Assembly: GCF_001046635.1 (NCBI RefSeq)
Contig: NZ_KQ130460.1
Span: 62,001 to 126,000 of the forward strand
Length of the DNA stretch: 64,000 bases
DNA from: Novosphingobium barchaimii LL02
GTDB taxonomy: Bacteria; Pseudomonadota; Alphaproteobacteria; Sphingomonadales; Sphingomonadaceae
Direction of reading: 5' to 3'
Positions 35,166 through 44,526 of the stretch are shown here, piece after piece. The notes beneath the pieces were generated by a model. That model saw nothing but the letters and a program-made list of their open reading frames with translations. It made no database searches and had not been told where the DNA came from. Position 1 is the stretch's first letter; each line of letters starts with the position of its first letter. The position numbers and the translations under genes are program-made.

Positions 35166-35615
35166 TTACTTGATCCGGTTCCATGTCTGCGTCTTGCAAA
35201 GCGGCCAGACGATGCAGCCCTTCAGTTTGAGACTGTCGGGGCCGGCGGGGGTAATCGTCGCTTTGTAGGTGCCGCCGTCCTCGGGGTTGTAGATCGAGCC
35301 GCCGGTCCACGCGCCGCCGTCCAGCTTGAAGCCGCCGACGATCTGCAAGCCCTTGAGCTTGCGGTCCCGCTTGGCGGTGTCCTTGTTGTTGACGTCCTTC
35401 AGCTCGGAGTTGGTCTTGATGTGATCCGACGAAATCAGCTTACCGCAGATCGAGCCGCCGCAGCGGGCGATCTCGACGACGCCGTTCTTCGAAGGGGTGC
35501 GCCAGGTTCCCAGCACCGAACTCGCATCTGCGGCCAGGGCGGGAACCGAAACGCAGGTTATGGCAATAGGGGCGGCGGCAACCAATGCCAGTGCCAAGGG
35601 TTTCATCACGTGCAT
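35166..35615 (-). CDS. DUF2147 domain-containing exported protein
   Basis: A 149-residue protein with a signal peptide (LALALVAAAPIAITCVSVPA, cleavage after ALA). The mature part is a DUF2147 domain: VLGTWRTPSKNGVVEIARCG, ICGKLIS and YNPEDGGTYKATI, ending with KGCIVWPLCKTQTWNRI. The conserved Cys and Trp residues are present. Its function is not established; DUF2147 proteins are small periplasmic beta-proteins. The gene lies 68 bases upstream of the fadL-like gene on the same strand and may be co-transcribed with it. The first ATG is at 35615, with GAGAGG before it; a second ATG three codons later is possible. Confidence 0.85.
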   Translation of the reverse strand: MHVMKPLALALVAAAPIAITCVSVPALAADASSVLGTWRTPSKNGVVEIARCGGSICGKLISSDHIKTNSELKDVNNKDTAKRDRKLKGLQIVGGFKLDGGAWTGGSIYNPEDGGTYKATITPAGPDSLKLKGCIVWPLCKTQTWNRIK

Positions 35616-35839
35616 TTGAGCGACCTCTCCATCTCTCTACCCGTGTTCGCTTATGTGCCTGGATCCGCCCCTTTTCATGAAGGTGGCTGTTCGATCCCGA
35701 CCGGAACAAGAATCGGTCTAACCCAAAATTTGCTTGACGTATAGGGAAAGAATTGCACCTTTAGGGAAGACGTTCACGAGGAACGAGGATCGTAACGGAT
35801 TCGGTATCAACCGAGCCGGTCCGCCCATGGAGAGAATGC

Positions 35840-36976
35840 ATGCAAAGCGTCGTGATCGCGGGATACGCCCGCTCGCCGTTTCACCTTGCCGGCAAGGGCG
35901 CACTTGCCCGCGTCCGTCCTGATGACCTCGCCGCACAGGTGATTCGCGGGCTGATCGGCAAGACCGGCGTTGAGCCTGCCGATATCGAGGACATCATCGT
36001 CGGCTGCGCTTTTCCGGAAGGCGAGCAGGGCCTCAACGTGGCGCGCCTGATCGGCCTGCTGGCGGACCTGCCGATCTCGGTGGGCGGAATGACGGTGAAC
36101 CGGTTCTGCGGCTCGTCGATGAGCGCGATCCATATCGCTATGGGCCAGATCGCCATTGGCGCGGGCGAAGTGTTCGTCTGCGCCGGTGTCGAATCGATGA
36201 GCCGGGTGCCGATGATGGGCTTCAACCCGCTGCCCAATCCCGCGCTGGCAAAGAAAAGCGCTGCGTACATGGGCATGGGCGAGACGGCTGAGAATGTCGC
36301 CGCCAAGTACCAGATTTCGCGCGGCGATCAGGAAGCGCTCGCGGTGGAGAGCCAGAACAAGGCCACCGCCGCCCGTACCGAGGGCCGTCTGAGCGACGAG
36401 ATCGTGCCGATCGAAACCAAGGCCGGAACGGTAAGCGAGGACGGCACCATCCGCCCCGAAACCACCGCAGAAGGCCTTGCCGGGCTGAAGCCTGCGTTCG
36501 ATGCGCAGGGCTCGGTCACGGCGGGCACGTCCTCGCCGCTTACCGACGGCGCCAGCGCCGTCCTAGTCACGACCGAGGATTATGCCCGGGCCCATGGGCT
36601 GCCGATCCTTGCCCGTATCAAGTCGGTCGCGATCTCCGGCTGCGCGCCCGAGACGATGGGGCTTGGCCCGATCCTTTCCAGCCAGAAGGCGCTGGAGCGG
36701 GCCGGGATTTCCGCCGCCGATCTCGATGTGGTGGAACTGAACGAGGCTTTCGCCAGCCAGGCATTAGCCTGCATCAAGGACCTTGGGCTGGACCGCGCCA
36801 AGGTGAACATCGACGGGGGCGCCATCGCCATCGGTCACCCGCTGGGCGCGACCGGCGCGCGGATCGTCGGCAAGGCGGCCTCGCTGCTCAAGCGTGAGGG
36901 CGGCAAGTACGCGCTCGCCAGCCAGTGCATCGGCGGCGGGCAGGGCATCGCCACCGTTCTGGAGGCCGTGGAATGA
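35840..36976 (+). CDS. fadA: Acetyl-CoA C-acyltransferase (thiolase)
   Basis: A 378-residue degradative thiolase that cleaves 3-oxoacyl-CoA to acetyl-CoA and a shortened acyl-CoA, the last step of beta-oxidation. The nucleophile region is NRFCGSSMSAIH (Cys near residue 90), with VVELNEAFASQALA and GGAIAIGHPLGATGARIV following, and the C-terminal active-site Cys in SQCIGGGQG. Length is typical. The ATG at 35840 is preceded by GGAGAG. Its stop overlaps the start of the hydroxyacyl-CoA dehydrogenase fusion (ATGA), a classical fadA-fadB pair in reversed order. The 224-base upstream gap contains two TAGGGAA repeats 20 bases apart (35742 and 35762), possibly regulatory. Confidence 0.92.
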   Translation: MQSVVIAGYARSPFHLAGKGALARVRPDDLAAQVIRGLIGKTGVEPADIEDIIVGCAFPEGEQGLNVARLIGLLADLPISVGGMTVNRFCGSSMSAIHIAMGQIAIGAGEVFVCAGVESMSRVPMMGFNPLPNPALAKKSAAYMGMGETAENVAAKYQISRGDQEALAVESQNKATAARTEGRLSDEIVPIETKAGTVSEDGTIRPETTAEGLAGLKPAFDAQGSVTAGTSSPLTDGASAVLVTTEDYARAHGLPILARIKSVAISGCAPETMGLGPILSSQKALERAGISAADLDVVELNEAFASQALACIKDLGLDRAKVNIDGGAIAIGHPLGATGARIVGKAASLLKREGGKYALASQCIGGGQGIATVLEAVE

Positions 36977-39297
36977 GCGACACGATCAGGAAAGTCTGCG
37001 TCATCGGGGCCGGCACCATGGGCGCCGGGATCGCCGCGCAGGTAGCCAATGCGGGCGTGCCGGTGCTGCTGCTGGATATCGTCCCCAAGGATGCCGGGAA
37101 CCGTAATGCCATTGCCGAGGGTGCGGTGGCCAAGATGCTCAAGACCGAACCCGCCCCGTTCATGAGCAAGTCGGCAGCGAAGCTGGTCGAAACCGGCAAT
37201 ATCGAGGACCACCTTGAAAAGATTGCCGAATGCGATTGGGTGATCGAAGCCGTCATCGAACGGCTCGACATCAAGCAGGGTCTTTACGCGCGGATCGAGG
37301 CCGTGAAGCGGGACGGGACGGCGGTGTCGTCCAACACCTCGACGATCCCGCTTGCCCAGTTGGTAGAGGGCCGTTCGGCGGCGTTTCAGCGCGATTTCCT
37401 CATCACCCATTTCTTCAATCCGCCGCGTTACATGCGCCTGCTGGAGATCGTCACCGGGCCTGCGACCGACACCGCCATCGCCGCGAAAGTCGAGCGTTTC
37501 TCGGATGCGGCGCTGGGCAAGACAGTGGTTCGCGCCAATGATACGCCGGGCTTCATCGCCAACCGTATCGGCACTTACTGGATTCAGCTGGGCCTCAACG
37601 CAGCGTTCGACATGGGGCTTACCGTAGAGTTGGCTGATGCCATCGCCGGCAAGCCGATGGGCGTGCCCAAGACCGGGATCTTCGGCCTCGTCGACCTCGT
37701 CGGCATTGATCTGATGCCGCATCTGCAGGCCAGCCTGACCTCGACTTTGCCCAAGGACGACCCGTACCACGCCATCGCCCGAACCATGCCGCTGATCGAA
37801 AAGATGATCGGCGAGGGCTACACCGGCCGCAAGGGTAAGGGCGGTTTCTACCGTCTCAACAAGGAGATGGGCCGCCGCAAGGAGACCATCGACCTGGCGA
37901 GCGGCGAGTACCGTGAAACGATCCGCGCCTTCGGTCCCTCAGGCGCGGCGGGCAAGGGCGACCTTCGCGCGCTGGTCGAAACCAAGGGCAAGATCGGCGA
38001 CTATGCCTGGGCTGTGCTGGGCGGGACGCTGGCCTATGCGGCTGCCCTCGTGCCTTCGGCCGCGGGCGACGTGGTGGCCATCGATGATGCGATGAAGCTG
38101 GGCTACAACTGGAAGGCCGGCCCCTTTGAGATGATCGACAAGCTGGGCGCCGCCTGGCTGGCTCAGCGACTTGAATCCGAAGGAAAACCCGTTCCCGAAA
38201 TCCTGAAGATCGCAGGGGACCGGACATTCTACAGGGTGGAAGACGGCAAGCGGCAGTACCTCGACCTTGACGGCACCTACCGCGACATCAAGCGCCCCGA
38301 AGGCGTCCTGAAGCTGTCCGACATCAAGCTGGCGTCCAAGCCGCTGCTCAGGAACGGTTCCGCCGCACTTTGGGACGTGGGTGACGGTGTTGTCGCTCTC
38401 GAATTCACCGGCAAGATGAACGCGCTCGACGGCGATGTCATGAAGCTGATTGTCGAGGCGATCCCGCTGGTGAAAGCAAAGTACAAGGCGCTTGTCGTAT
38501 ATAACGATGCCGACAGTTTCTCGGCCGGAGCCAATCTAGGCCTCGCCCTTTTCGCGGTGAACATCGCCGCATGGGGCGAGATCGAGAAGCTGATCGCGGG
38601 CGGCCAGATGGCCTACAAGGGCCTCAAATACGCGCCGTTTCCGGTGGTCGGCGCGCCGGCGGGCCTCGCCGTGGGCGGCGGGTGTGAAATCCTGCTCCAC
38701 TGCGATGCGGTGCAGGCCCATGCGGAGCTGTACATGGGCCTCGTCGAATGCGGCGTCGGCCTGATCCCCGGCTGGGGCGGCAATGGCGAGATGCTGGACC
38801 GCTGGCAGAAGAACAAGGGTATGCCCAAGGGCCCTATGCCGGCCGTCGCCAAGGTGTTCGAGACGGTCTCCACCGCCTCGGTCTCGCGCTCGGCGGCGCA
38901 GGCGAAGGAACTGCTGTTCCTGCGTGCCGACGACGGGGTTACGATGAACCGTGACCGCCTGCTCTACGACGCCAAGCAGAAGGCGCTTTCGCTGGTCGAA
39001 GGGTATGCCGCGCCCGAGGCTCCGACTTTCCGCCTGCCGGGGGAAAGCGGCCGGACCGCGCTGGGCATGGCGGCCGAAGGCTTCCACAAGCAGGGCAAGG
39101 CGACCGACTATGACATGGTTGTCTCGGCTGCGCTGGCCGGGGTGCTTTCGGGCGGCGAGGCGGACCTTGTCGACACCGTCAGCGAAGCCGAACTGCTCAA
39201 GCTGGAGCGCGAGACCTTCATGCGGCTGGTGCGTGAACCGCGCTCGATCGTCCGGGTCGAGCATATGCTCGAAACCGGCAAGCCGCTGCGTAATTGA
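36973..39297 (+). CDS. 3-Hydroxyacyl-CoA dehydrogenase / enoyl-CoA hydratase fusion (FadN-like order)
   Basis: A 774-residue bifunctional beta-oxidation enzyme. The N-terminus is the NAD-binding 3-hydroxyacyl-CoA dehydrogenase domain (VIGAGTMGAGIAAQVANAG at about residues 10-28, then HFFNPPRYMRLLEIV with the catalytic His). Two helical dehydrogenase domains follow, and the C-terminal third is a crotonase fold with SAGANLGL and GLAVGGGCEILLHCDAVQAH then LVECGVGLIPGWGG. In E. coli FadB the hydratase is N-terminal; here it is C-terminal, as in Bacillus FadN. The start is ATG 36973, overlapping the thiolase stop; an ORF extension to 36925 lies in the thiolase. The enzyme hydrates enoyl-CoA and oxidises the hydroxyacyl-CoA, feeding the thiolase. 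Confidence 0.92.
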   Translation: MSDTIRKVCVIGAGTMGAGIAAQVANAGVPVLLLDIVPKDAGNRNAIAEGAVAKMLKTEPAPFMSKSAAKLVETGNIEDHLEKIAECDWVIEAVIERLDIKQGLYARIEAVKRDGTAVSSNTSTIPLAQLVEGRSAAFQRDFLITHFFNPPRYMRLLEIVTGPATDTAIAAKVERFSDAALGKTVVRANDTPGFIANRIGTYWIQLGLNAAFDMGLTVELADAIAGKPMGVPKTGIFGLVDLVGIDLMPHLQASLTSTLPKDDPYHAIARTMPLIEKMIGEGYTGRKGKGGFYRLNKEMGRRKETIDLASGEYRETIRAFGPSGAAGKGDLRALVETKGKIGDYAWAVLGGTLAYAAALVPSAAGDVVAIDDAMKLGYNWKAGPFEMIDKLGAAWLAQRLESEGKPVPEILKIAGDRTFYRVEDGKRQYLDLDGTYRDIKRPEGVLKLSDIKLASKPLLRNGSAALWDVGDGVVALEFTGKMNALDGDVMKLIVEAIPLVKAKYKALVVYNDADSFSAGANLGLALFAVNIAAWGEIEKLIAGGQMAYKGLKYAPFPVVGAPAGLAVGGGCEILLHCDAVQAHAELYMGLVECGVGLIPGWGGNGEMLDRWQKNKGMPKGPMPAVAKVFETVSTASVSRSAAQAKELLFLRADDGVTMNRDRLLYDAKQKALSLVEGYAAPEAPTFRLPGESGRTALGMAAEGFHKQGKATDYDMVVSAALAGVLSGGEADLVDTVSEAELLKLERETFMRLVREPRSIVRVEHMLETGKPLRN

Positions 39298-39328
39298 TGT
39301 TTGGCGGCGCGTGATCCGGCCACCTTAT

Positions 39329-39358
39329 CCGTCATTCCCGCTGCCTCGGGGGTGACGG
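39329..39358. repeat. Extragenic palindrome, CGTCATTCCCG family
   Basis: CCGTCATTCCCG (39329-39340) and CGGGGGTGACGG (39347-39358) pair over a 6-base loop with two wobble pairs. The core CGTCATTCCCG also occurs in the palindrome at 52456-52506. It lies between the FadN-like gene and the acyl-CoA dehydrogenase. Confidence 0.5.
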
Positions 39359-39408
39359 AGATCAAGCTGGTTTGAGATTGCCGCACCGACCCCGAGGAGA
39401 GTGACAAA

Positions 39409-41199
39409 ATGCAGGTCTACGAAGCGCCCTTGCGCGACATGCGGTTCGTGATCCACGAACTCCACCAGAACGACGGCTTCGGTAACATCGAGGCCTTGTC
39501 CGAGTTCACCCCCGACCTTGTCGACGCGGTGCTGGAAGAAGCGGCCAAGGTGGCGACCGAGGTCCTGCTGCCCCTCAACCGCTCCGGCGACATCGAGGGT
39601 TGTACCCTTGAAAACGGCGTCGTGCGCACCCCCAAGGGCTTCAAGGAAGCCTACGAGATGTTCCGCGAAGGCGGCTGGTGCGCGCTCGCATCGGACCCCG
39701 AATGGGGCGGACAGGGCCTGCCCGAAACGGTCAACAAGATGACCGAGGAGATGATCTGTTCGGCCAACCTTTCGTTCAGCCTCTATCCGGGGCTGACTCA
39801 CGGCGCGACCACCGCGATCGAGGGCTATGCCAGCGACGAACTGAAAGCGTTCTATCTGCCCAAGATGGTCTCGGGCGACTGGTCCGGCACGATGTGCCTG
39901 ACCGAGCCGCATTGCGGCACCGATCTTGGCATGCTGCGCACCAAGGCCGTCCCGCAGGATGACGACAGCTACAAGCTCAGCGGGTCCAAGATATTCATCT
40001 CGGCGGGTGAGCATGACCTGACCGAAAACATCGTCCACCTCGTCCTCGCGCGGCTTCCCGATGCACCTGAGGGCGTGAAGGGCATCAGCCTGTTCATCGT
40101 GCCCAAGTACCTGCCGAAAGACGATGGCACCCCCGGTCCGTCCAACGGCGTGTCGGTGGCGGCGATCGAGCACAAGATGGGCCTCAAGGCCTCGGCCACC
40201 TGCCAGCTCAACTTCGACGATTCCACCGGGTGGCTGGTCGGCAAGCCCCATAAGGGCATGGAGGCCATGTTCACGATGATGAACACCGAGCGCGTCTCGG
40301 TGGGTGTGCAGGGGCTGGGCGTGGGCGAGGCGGCCTATCAGTCGGCCGTGTGGTATGCGAAGGACCGTCTTCAGGGCCGGTCGCTTTCAGGCGTGAAGAA
40401 TCCCAAGGGACCGGCCGATCCGATCATCGTCCACCCGGACGTGCGCCGGATGCTGATGACGATGCGGGCTTATAACGAAGGCTGCCGCGCGCTGGGTGGC
40501 TGGGTCAGCCGCGCGCTCGATGCCGAGCGGTACTCCACTGACCCCGAAGTGAAACAGCGCGCCGCCGACTTCATCGCGTTGATGACGCCGGTGGTGAAGG
40601 CGCTGTTCACCGACCTGGGCTATGAGAACGCCAATCTGGCGGTTCAGGTCTACGGCGGCCATGGCTACATCGCCGAGACCGGCGTGGAGCAGTACGTGCG
40701 CGATGGCCGCATCGCCATGATCTATGAAGGCACCAACGGCATCCAGGCGCTCGACCTTGTCGGCCGCAAGCTGCCCGCGCACATGGGCCGCAACTTGCGC
40801 AGCTTCTTCCACCCGGTCTCGCAGTTCATAGAGGCGAACAAGGGCGACGAGCAGTTCAAGCCGATGATCGAGGCGCTGGAAAAGGCCTTCGGGGCGCTCC
40901 AGCTCTCCACCGCGACGATTGCACAGAAGGGTATGAAAGACCCCGAGGAAGCCGGCGCGGCGGCGACCGATTACCTGCGCCTGACGGGGCTGGTGGCGAT
41001 GGCGTTCTGCTTTGCGCAAAGCGCGCTGATCGCGCGCGACCGACTGGCGGGCGGAACCGACGAGGCCGGGTTCTACAAGGCCAAGCTGACGACCGCACAG
41101 TTCTACTTCGATCGCATCCTGCCGCAGGCGACGACTGCGTTCCTGGCGATCAAATCGGGCAAGGCGTCGATGATGGCGCTGGACGCGGAAGCGTTTTGA
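39409..41199 (+). CDS. Acyl-CoA dehydrogenase with extended C-terminal domain
   Basis: A 596-residue FAD enzyme of the same subfamily as 28398-30158. The N-terminal VYEAPLRDMRFVIHELHQND precedes the FAD domain with DWSGTMCLTEPHCGTDLG and YKLSGSKIFISAGEHDL. The helical region has YGGHGYIAETGVEQYVRDG and IYEGTNGIQALDLVGRK, then the extra C-terminal domain with GAAATDYLRLTGLVA. It performs the first oxidation of beta-oxidation. The ATG at 39409 has GAGGAGAG upstream. It follows the thiolase and FadN-like genes after 111 bases containing a palindrome, so the three form a complete beta-oxidation set with a possible partial terminator. It probably differs from the first paralogue in chain length. 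Confidence 0.92.
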   Translation: MQVYEAPLRDMRFVIHELHQNDGFGNIEALSEFTPDLVDAVLEEAAKVATEVLLPLNRSGDIEGCTLENGVVRTPKGFKEAYEMFREGGWCALASDPEWGGQGLPETVNKMTEEMICSANLSFSLYPGLTHGATTAIEGYASDELKAFYLPKMVSGDWSGTMCLTEPHCGTDLGMLRTKAVPQDDDSYKLSGSKIFISAGEHDLTENIVHLVLARLPDAPEGVKGISLFIVPKYLPKDDGTPGPSNGVSVAAIEHKMGLKASATCQLNFDDSTGWLVGKPHKGMEAMFTMMNTERVSVGVQGLGVGEAAYQSAVWYAKDRLQGRSLSGVKNPKGPADPIIVHPDVRRMLMTMRAYNEGCRALGGWVSRALDAERYSTDPEVKQRAADFIALMTPVVKALFTDLGYENANLAVQVYGGHGYIAETGVEQYVRDGRIAMIYEGTNGIQALDLVGRKLPAHMGRNLRSFFHPVSQFIEANKGDEQFKPMIEALEKAFGALQLSTATIAQKGMKDPEEAGAAATDYLRLTGLVAMAFCFAQSALIARDRLAGGTDEAGFYKAKLTTAQFYFDRILPQATTAFLAIKSGKASMMALDAEAF

Positions 41200-41247
41200 T
41201 CGGGCGGGGTGGATAACCACCCCGCTGCGACCGGGCAGCCAACTGCC

Positions 41248-41284
41248 AAGGCCCACCCCTCCCCCAACGGGAGGGGTGGGCCTT
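41248..41284. terminator. Perfect 16-bp hairpin, bidirectional terminator
   Basis: AAGGCCCACCCCTCCC (41248-41263) pairs perfectly with the right arm at 41269-41284 over a 5-base loop CCAAC. It sits between the convergent acyl-CoA dehydrogenase and amino acid dehydrogenase genes. The A and T ends serve both directions. Confidence 0.8.
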
Positions 41285-41289
41285 CAGCA

Positions 41290-42342
41290 TTAGGCCAGTT
41301 CCTTCTCCGAGCACTTCATCAGCCCTTCGGCCATGCGGTCAGCAACCACAGGGGGAGGCAAGGCATCGCTGGCCGCCGCTTCGAGGATTTCGCGGGTGCG
41401 CGGGCCGATCTCCAGCACGCGGGCGCGCACCTGGTCGGCGCTTTCGCTCAGATATTCGGCGGCGACGTTTATGATGCCGCCCGCGTTGACCACGTAATCC
41501 GGCGCGTAGGAGATACCGCGCGCCATCAGCGCCTGCGCCACCTGCGGTGAGGCAAGCTGATTGTTGGCCGCGCCGCACACCACCCCTGTGCGCAGGGCAG
41601 CCACGGTCGCGTCGTCCAGGGCGCCGCCCAGCGCACAAGGCGCGAAGACCTGCGCCTCGACGTCGGCAACTGCGTCGATCGGGACGATGTGCGCGCCGGT
41701 TTCCTCGGCAAGGCGGGCGCAGCGCAAGGGATCGATATCGGCGATGACAAGCCGGGCGCCTTCCGCCGCGAGCAGGCGGGCGAGGCCGGCGCCGACATTA
41801 CCCACGCCCAGCACTGACACGGTCACGCCCGAGAGCGAACTGCCGAAGCGGAAGGCCACGGCCTCTTTCATTGCTTCGAACACGCCCAGCGCCGTCCAAG
41901 GCGAAGGGTCGCCGCCTGCAAGGCCCGGCAGTGCGGTGCGCCCGGCGACGTGGGTGGTCTGTCGTGCGACGCATTCCATGTCGGAGACGCCGGTGCCGAC
42001 GTCCTCGGCAGTGACATAGCGGCCGTTCAGCTTTTCGACCGCGCGGCCGAAGGCTTCGAACAGGGCGCGGCGGTCGAACTCGCCTGCGGGGCGGCGCAGT
42101 ACCGCCTTGCCGCCGCCGAAGGGAAGGCGGGCCATGGCGTTCTTGTAGCTCATACCCTCGGCAAGGCGGAAGGCATCCGCCATGGCTTCTTCCGAATCGG
42201 GGTAGGACCAGAGGCGGCAGCCGCCCGCAGCGGGGCCGCGCGCCGTCGAGTGGATCGCGATCACACCGTCGAGGCCAGCCTTCTCGTCGAACAGGCGAAC
42301 ATATTCCATCGGTGGCATCATGCGGTGGGTCTGGGCAACCAT
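41290..42342 (-). CDS. Leucine/valine-type amino acid dehydrogenase (Glu/Leu/Phe/Val family)
   Basis: A 350-residue NAD-dependent enzyme that oxidatively deaminates an amino acid, most likely a branched-chain one. Conserved blocks: IAIHSTARGPAAGGCRLW, GMSYKNAMARLPFGGGKAVL with the catalytic lysines, the glycine-rich NAD-binding strand SVLGVGNVGAGLARLL, and CGAANNQLASPQVAQAL. The length and GPAAGG substrate block fit leucine/valine dehydrogenases rather than the larger glutamate enzyme; phenylalanine cannot be excluded. It is transcribed divergently from an Lrp/AsnC regulator across 133 bases, so amino-acid-responsive control is likely. The start is ATG 42342 with AGGAAC upstream. Confidence 0.85.
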   Translation of the reverse strand: MVAQTHRMMPPMEYVRLFDEKAGLDGVIAIHSTARGPAAGGCRLWSYPDSEEAMADAFRLAEGMSYKNAMARLPFGGGKAVLRRPAGEFDRRALFEAFGRAVEKLNGRYVTAEDVGTGVSDMECVARQTTHVAGRTALPGLAGGDPSPWTALGVFEAMKEAVAFRFGSSLSGVTVSVLGVGNVGAGLARLLAAEGARLVIADIDPLRCARLAEETGAHIVPIDAVADVEAQVFAPCALGGALDDATVAALRTGVVCGAANNQLASPQVAQALMARGISYAPDYVVNAGGIINVAAEYLSESADQVRARVLEIGPRTREILEAAASDALPPPVVADRMAEGLMKCSEKELA

Positions 42343-42475
42343 GCGTAGGTTCCTGAATGAGCTTGGATAAGACCCCTGTTATGCCAAGTTTACGTTGCGA
42401 ATTCTGACCTCATTTCGGGTCCCTGGGACAAAATCTAACAAGACCTGTTCGGCATTGGCATGCTATGGGGTTAAA

Positions 42476-42937
42476 ATGACCGTTCTTGATGCCTACGAGA
42501 GAAAAATTCTCCGAGAGTTACAGCGCGACGCGAGTCAGACCACGGCGCAGATCGCGGAGCGCGTGGGCCTGTCCTCCTCGCCCTGCTGGCGACGGATCGA
42601 CCGGCTGGAGCGCGAGGGTTTCATCCAGCGCCGCGTCGCCATTGTCGATCGGCACAAGGTTGGCCTGAATGCCCACGTCTTTGTGCAAGTGAAGCTCAAC
42701 GCTCATGGCCGCGCCAACCTCGACGAGTTCGCCGCCAAAATTCGCGAATTTCCGGAGGTGCTGGACTGTTATGTGCTGCTCGGTTCGGTGGATTTCATGA
42801 TCCGCGTGGTGGCCGAAGATATCAGCGCGTACGAGCGCTTCTTCTTCGAGAAGCTGTCGCAGCTTCCCGGGGTGCAGGAAATCACCTCGACGGTGGCATT
42901 GTCCGAGATCAAGGCGACCACAGCATTGCCGATTTGA
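42476..42937 (+). CDS. Lrp/AsnC-family transcriptional regulator
   Basis: A 153-residue regulator. The N-terminal helix-turn-helix has LDAYERKILRELQRDASQTT and AERVGLSSSPCWRRIDRLER, typical of Lrp. The C-terminal RAM domain has PEVLDCYVLLGSVDFMIRVV and the ligand-pocket residues around it. It probably senses an amino acid such as leucine and controls the divergent leucine/valine-type dehydrogenase and perhaps the transporter that follows. The ATG at 42476 begins the conserved part; an upstream extension to 42395 is not needed. The 77 bases after its stop separate it from the MFS gene, with no obvious terminator. Confidence 0.92.
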   Translation: MTVLDAYERKILRELQRDASQTTAQIAERVGLSSSPCWRRIDRLEREGFIQRRVAIVDRHKVGLNAHVFVQVKLNAHGRANLDEFAAKIREFPEVLDCYVLLGSVDFMIRVVAEDISAYERFFFEKLSQLPGVQEITSTVALSEIKATTALPI

Positions 42938-43014
42938 GAAGGCCCCCCTGACGCAACAGTTGTGATTGGCCGATGGCTCCCCCATAACGCCCGGTAACAG
43001 CTAGCCGGGGGAAC

Positions 43015-44328
43015 ATGATGGCTGAAAGTCCGACGATCGATGTCGTCCCCGTCGAGGCCATGCTCACTGATGCGATGCGCCTGCGCGCCATCTTTGCAGG
43101 GTCGGCGGGCAATCTGATCGAATGGTATGACTTCTACGTCTATGCCTTCACCGCACTTTATTTTTCGTCCGAGTTCTTCCCCGAAAGCGACAGGCTGGTG
43201 CAGCTCATGGCCACCAGCGGCATCTTCGCGATAGGCTTTTTGATGCGGCCGTTCGGCGGATGGTTCTTTGGCCGCTACGCCGACCGCAAGGGGCGGCAGG
43301 CGGCCATGGTGGTCTCGGTTCTGATGATGGGCGCGGGCGCACTGCTGATCGCCATGCTGCCCACTTATGCCCAGATCGGCGCCGCCGCGCCCGCGCTGTT
43401 GTTGGTTGGCCGAATGTTGCAGGGCTTTTCCACCGGCGGGCAATATGGCACCGCCGCCACCTATCTGAGCGAGATCGCCGGACCCAGGCGGCGCGGTTTC
43501 TGGTCGTCGTTCCAGTACGTAACGCTGATCGGCGGACAGCTTTGTGCAACGCTGGTGATCCTGCTGCTCCAGCAATTGCTGGGCGACGACGGCATGAAGG
43601 CGTGGGGCTGGCGAATCGCCTTCGTGATCGGCGCCGGGGCTGCGGGGTGCATTATCCTGCTGCGTGACCACATGCATGAAACTGCCAGCAGCGCCGACCG
43701 CGAGGGCGAGCAGGCCGGCAGCATCGTGGAATTGTTCCGCCATTCCACCCGCGCGTTCCTGATCGTGGCGGCGCTGACGGCGGGCGGCAGCCTTATGTTC
43801 TACACCTTCACCACGTATATGCAGAAGTTCCTGGTGCTGACCGTGGGCATGTCGAAAGAGACTGCCACGCTGCTGATGACGGCGGTATTGATCGTGTTCA
43901 TGGTGCAACAGCCGCTGATGGGGCTTCTTTCCGACCGGATCGGACGGCGCACCAACATCATCATCTTCGCCGGCCTTGGCGCGGTTTGCATCGTGCCGCT
44001 ATTCAGCGCGCTGGCTACCACTGAAAGTCCGGTCATCGCCTTCCTGTTGATTACGGCAGGGCTGACGATCTGCAGTTTCTACACCTCGGTCAGTGGGCTG
44101 TTCAAGGCGGAGCTCTTCCCCGTCCATGTTCGCGCGCTGGGCGTAGGGCTGGCTTACGGCGTTGCCAATGCGCTGTTTGGCGGCACGGCGGAGAATGTTG
44201 CCTTTGGTTTCAAGCAGGCAGGGATCGAGCACGGGTTCTATTGGTACGTCTCGGCGTTCTGCGTGGTGTCGCTGGTGGCCGCGCTGATGTTGCCCGATAC
44301 GCGTCGGGACAATCCGCTCGATCGATGA
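43015..44328 (+). CDS. MFS transporter, MHS family (KgtP-like, alpha-ketoglutarate/organic acid symport)
   Basis: A 437-residue transporter with twelve helices. The opening SAGNLIEWYDFYVYAFTALY and the loop GRYADRKGRQAAMVV are the MHS signatures, and FLMRPFGGWFFG with FSTGGQYGTAATYLSE resembles KgtP, the 2-oxoglutarate permease. It should import a dicarboxylate or related acid with protons across the inner membrane. The context of an amino acid dehydrogenase and Lrp regulator fits uptake or export of 2-oxo acids, but the substrate is inference. Two starts (43015 and 43018) are equally possible, both after GGGGGAA. The 198 bases after it hold the promoter region of the following molybdenum enzyme operon, where I see no clear element. 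Confidence 0.86.
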   Translation: MMAESPTIDVVPVEAMLTDAMRLRAIFAGSAGNLIEWYDFYVYAFTALYFSSEFFPESDRLVQLMATSGIFAIGFLMRPFGGWFFGRYADRKGRQAAMVVSVLMMGAGALLIAMLPTYAQIGAAAPALLLVGRMLQGFSTGGQYGTAATYLSEIAGPRRRGFWSSFQYVTLIGGQLCATLVILLLQQLLGDDGMKAWGWRIAFVIGAGAAGCIILLRDHMHETASSADREGEQAGSIVELFRHSTRAFLIVAALTAGGSLMFYTFTTYMQKFLVLTVGMSKETATLLMTAVLIVFMVQQPLMGLLSDRIGRRTNIIIFAGLGAVCIVPLFSALATTESPVIAFLLITAGLTICSFYTSVSGLFKAELFPVHVRALGVGLAYGVANALFGGTAENVAFGFKQAGIEHGFYWYVSAFCVVSLVAALMLPDTRRDNPLDR

Positions 44329-44526
44329 ACTATATTCGTTGATGCATAGAACTGTGCGTGGTGATGAGCATTGTTCAACGCGGCGTGCAATTCTCCTGCC
44401 ATGGCAAGCCGCAACCAAAGGGCGCACAATGGGTTGAAGGGCACATAGGAGGCCGCGCTCTGGGCAAGCAGGGCGCAGTCGGTAGCGGCGCGCCGCGACC
44501 GCGTGTCTCGATAAAGGAACATCACC

